A stretch of 64,000 bases of DNA from positions 47,523 to 111,522 of the forward strand of contig CAAEVV010000039.1 in the NCBI GenBank assembly GCA_900759565.1, read 5' to 3'. Made by a program: the position numbers and the translations under genes. The notes beneath the pieces were generated by a model. The model did no database searches. It saw only the letters and a list, made by a program, of their open reading frames with translations, and had not been told where the DNA came from. How positions within the stretch are numbered: position 1 is the stretch's first letter; every line of letters starts with the position of its first letter. Shown here piece by piece: positions 61,913 through 64,000 of the stretch. The DNA is from an uncultured Collinsella sp. GTDB lineage: Bacteria; Actinomycetota; Coriobacteriia; Coriobacteriales; Coriobacteriaceae.

Positions 61913-62693
61913 CGAACCCACTCCCAATCGCAGGATCCTCGGTTGCCACTGCGGGCTGCTCCGCTTTTTTCTTATCACCCAAAACCGTCATCGCGACGAC
62001 GATGATCGCGGCAAAGATCGCCACGCCCGTCGTGCTAATGCCAAAGTAGGCGACGAGGAAGAAGCCAGCGAAGAAGAACGGAGCCACCGTTTTGTTCATA
62101 ATCATCTGCGCCAGCATCGCAAAGCCGAGTGCGGGCAAGAAGGCGGCGGCGACATCCATGCCGGTCTGAACGAAATCGGGGATGATGTTGAGCAGGCTGG
62201 CGACGGCATCGGCGCCAAAGAAGAATGCCAGGGGAATAATCAGCAGGCCGCACCAGCTCTGCGCGTAACCGGCGATGAGCATGTTGCGCGTGATGGCCTT
62301 GGTGTCTCCGTCCTCGACGTTTTTGTCGATACGGTGCACCAGCAGCAGCATCACCGGCTGGCCCAGGGCAGTATCGAGCGCCAGGACGATCGTTGCGATG
62401 GGAATGCCCAGGGTCAGGGCCGCCGAAGCGTCCGCGCCGGCCTGCATGGCAAGAGATGCACCCAGGATAGTGCCGGAAATCGTATCGGGCGGGTTATACG
62501 CACCGACCGAGATGGCGCCGACCATGGCAAGCTCCATCGTGGCGCCCATGATCGTGCCGGTCACCATGTCGCCCATGACAAGGCCAACCAGAGGTCCGAG
62601 CACAATCGGGCGCTGGAGGTAGCTCGTACCGGTCAGCCACTCGGAATAGCCCAAAAGGGCAATAAGGAAAATCAGGATTGTCTTGATAACCAT
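61902..62693 (-). CDS. PTS mannose/fructose/sorbose family IIC
   Basis: 263 residues, IIC membrane channel with helices and IVLGPLVGLVMGDMVTGTIM, GATMELAMVGAISVGAY, GYAQSWCGLL. C-terminal tail rich in Ala/Glu (VATEDPAIGSGF). It follows IIB by 8 bp. Confidence 0.94.
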   Translation of the reverse strand: MVIKTILIFLIALLGYSEWLTGTSYLQRPIVLGPLVGLVMGDMVTGTIMGATMELAMVGAISVGAYNPPDTISGTILGASLAMQAGADASAALTLGIPIATIVLALDTALGQPVMLLLVHRIDKNVEDGDTKAITRNMLIAGYAQSWCGLLIIPLAFFFGADAVASLLNIIPDFVQTGMDVAAAFLPALGFAMLAQMIMNKTVAPFFFAGFFLVAYFGISTTGVAIFAAIIVVAMTVLGDKKKAEQPAVATEDPAIGSGFDEF

Positions 62694-62701
62694 GATGGCC
62701 C

Positions 62702-63172
62702 CTAACCGATGACCTTCGCGGCGTCAGTCTTCGCATCTGCCGGAATCATTTGAATGAACAGCTCGTAGCCCTCGCCGAGCAGCTCTTTGACGTATGCCTC
62801 GTTTTCGGGCGTAAGGAACACGCTCGTCGAGACCTGGCGGGCATCCTCGCTAAAGGCAACATTGCCGAGGTTGATCTTCTTGACGCCCATCGCCTTGGCG
62901 ACGGCACCGGCCTGCTGGATCGTCTCGCAAACTACGAAGAGCTTGTACTTATCGGTCACACCGCTCTGGAGCGCCTTGACGGCATCCTCGGTGTTTTTGA
63001 CGACAACCTTGCAGCCCTCCGGTTTTGCAAGGGACAGGGCCTGCAGACGAAGCTTGTCATTGAGGACCGTGTCGCTTACCAACAGGATGCAGTCGGCACC
63101 CAGAGCCGAAGTCCAGCTAACGGCAACCTGGCCGTGCAGCAGTCGATAGTCCACGCGAATCATCTGAATCAT
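62702..63172 (-). CDS. PTS mannose/fructose/sorbose family IIB
   Basis: 156 residues. Phospho-His in DYRLLHGQVAVSW (about H14), one residue off the usual DDRLIHGQV. It follows IIA by 17 bp and precedes IIC. Confidence 0.94.
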   Translation of the reverse strand: MIQMIRVDYRLLHGQVAVSWTSALGADCILLVSDTVLNDKLRLQALSLAKPEGCKVVVKNTEDAVKALQSGVTDKYKLFVVCETIQQAGAVAKAMGVKKINLGNVAFSEDARQVSTSVFLTPENEAYVKELLGEGYELFIQMIPADAKTDAAKVIG

Positions 63173-63189
63173 GATGTGCTCCCTAGCGA

Positions 63190-63606
63190 TTAAAACTCAT
63201 CGAGTTCGGCCTGCCCCAGCAGGTCGTTGACGTACTTGACCTTGGTGTCGTCCGCCTCGACGATCTGGCGAATGGCCTCATCAATTGGGGTGGAGTCGGG
63301 CACGAACAGCAGCTGAATAAGGAGCGGCAGGTTCATATTGGTCACCAGGTGCGTGTTGGGACGCGTCTGGACGATCTTGGTGAACTCGTTGTTGACGCTG
63401 CCGCCGAACAGGTCAGTGCACACGACAACCTCGTCGTCCGCAGCAAACCCATCGAGAACCGCTGCGGCCTCCTTGGTCAGGTCCTCGTTTCCGTCGACAT
63501 ACATAGACAGCGCATGGACGTTTTCGCGCTCACCGGAGAGCAGCCCAATGCTCTCGACGATTCCAGACGCAAAATGAGCATGGGATGCAACGATAAACTG
63601 CCTCAT
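63190..63606 (-). CDS. PTS mannose/fructose/sorbose family IIA
   Basis: 138 residues; phospho-His in VASHAHFASGIVES (about H10), DLFGGSVNNEFTKI, and SLDD-like metal segment. ATG 63606 has AAAGGGG upstream. Follows the SIS gene with a hairpin at 63636-63665 between them. Confidence 0.93.
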   Translation of the reverse strand: MRQFIVASHAHFASGIVESIGLLSGERENVHALSMYVDGNEDLTKEAAAVLDGFAADDEVVVCTDLFGGSVNNEFTKIVQTRPNTHLVTNMNLPLLIQLLFVPDSTPIDEAIRQIVEADDTKVKYVNDLLGQAELDEF

Positions 63607-63635
63607 TCGATTCCCCTTTCTTGCGAATTTCGGCA

Positions 63636-63665
63636 TAAAAATGCCCGGACGCATGCGCCCGGGCA
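63636..63665 (-). terminator. Intra-operon hairpin between SIS gene and IIA
   Basis: GCCCGG with CCGGGC and a 10-nt middle, followed by TTTTTA on the minus strand. Terminator-like, about 60 bp after the SIS stop and before IIA. Confidence 0.7.
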
Positions 63666-63700
63666 GGGTGCTTCTTGATCAGTAGCTTATTTGTCACCGA

Positions 63701-64000
63701 TTAGTAGTCGAACTGGTGATAGTAACGACGGTAGTTGAGGTTGTGCTTGGTGACCGTCTCGTAGTAAGCGGCAAGGCGATCGGTGATCAGCGAGGAGAGG
63801 ATCCACGGAGACACGATGACGCGGAACTCGTCGTCAAGGCCGGGGATCGCGAACTCGGCGGTGTCGATGATGTTGATGTCGGTGTCGCCGGTCACGCCGC
63901 GGTTGAGGAAGGCGCGGACGCGCTCGTCGAGCTTGCGGTTCTCGTCCTCGCCCATGAACAGGAACACGGGGACGCCGGGCTCCACGAGCTCGAGGGTGCC
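63701..64000 (-). CDS. SIS-domain sugar-amine deglycase-like (partial)
   Basis: Cut by the right edge; only the C-terminal ~99 residues visible. Sequences EPGVPVFLFMGEDENRKL, NIIDTAEFAIPGLDDEF and the end TKHNLNYRRYYHQFDY fit the second SIS domain of FrlB/GfrE/GfrF deglycases rather than GlmS. Encoded upstream of PTS IIA, with which it is on the same strand. Confidence 0.7.
   Translation of the reverse strand, partial: GTLELVEPGVPVFLFMGEDENRKLDERVRAFLNRGVTGDTDINIIDTAEFAIPGLDDEFRVIVSPWILSSLITDRLAAYYETVTKHNLNYRRYYHQFDY

Overview
The window reads as chromosome of a Coriobacteriia actinobacterium, most likely a gut Collinsella close to C. aerofaciens. The reasons are GC-rich coding DNA with many GTG/TTG starts, a tmk-holB-ricT cluster of the kind found in Firmicutes beside actinobacterial order (eno next to a DivIC-like gene and ppx), mannose-family PTS genes, and intergenic palindromes of several related kinds. 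This assignment comes from gene content only; no database was searched.

Layout: 1-4.3 kb is a minus-strand cluster (tmk, holB, ricT, comF cut by the window edge). 4.3-12.7 kb holds a zinc-ribbon membrane protein, a type IA topoisomerase, and a tatA-tatC-hypA-hypB group, then a STAS protein and an aspartate aminotransferase. 12.8-24.4 kb has nhaA, ppaC, a ROK glucokinase, a GntR regulator with manA, pcrA, uppP and a universal stress protein. 24.6-33.5 kb has an orphan BceRS-like two-component pair, an aminotransferase/ornithine-cyclodeaminase-family pair opposite a PucR regulator, purH and a GNAT enzyme. 34-43 kb has a DUF2207 protein, gluQ, a phosphoesterase, a DUF4342/OmpR/histidine-kinase operon, and an unusual VOC plus lone PTS IIB pair. 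43-51 kb has tRNA-Leu(UAA) with a degenerate tandem duplication, ppx, a DivIC-like gene, eno, a more AT-rich DUF4143 ATPase preceded by three direct repeats at 33-bp spacing, mazG, a YfcE-type phosphoesterase, a stand-alone LarC2 protein and a PHP phosphatase. 51.9-60 kb is a full histidine operon (hisZ-hisG fusion, D, C, B, H, A, F, I, E). 60-64 kb is a mannose-family PTS (IIA, IIB, IIC, IID) flanked by a SIS-domain deglycase-like gene, cut by the right edge, and a FrlC-like TIM-barrel enzyme, which together resemble loci for glycated amino acids.

The most interesting non-coding signal is a set of intergenic palindromes with different arms that share a GTCCC/GGGAC box; two of them overlap the stop codons of his genes. 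Two roughly 230-bp MITE-like elements share an identical 35-nt block, and one large cruciform lies between manA and pcrA. The candidates for less-described systems are the repeat-preceded DUF4143 ATPase, the aminotransferase/OCD/PucR module, and the PTS plus deglycase locus.
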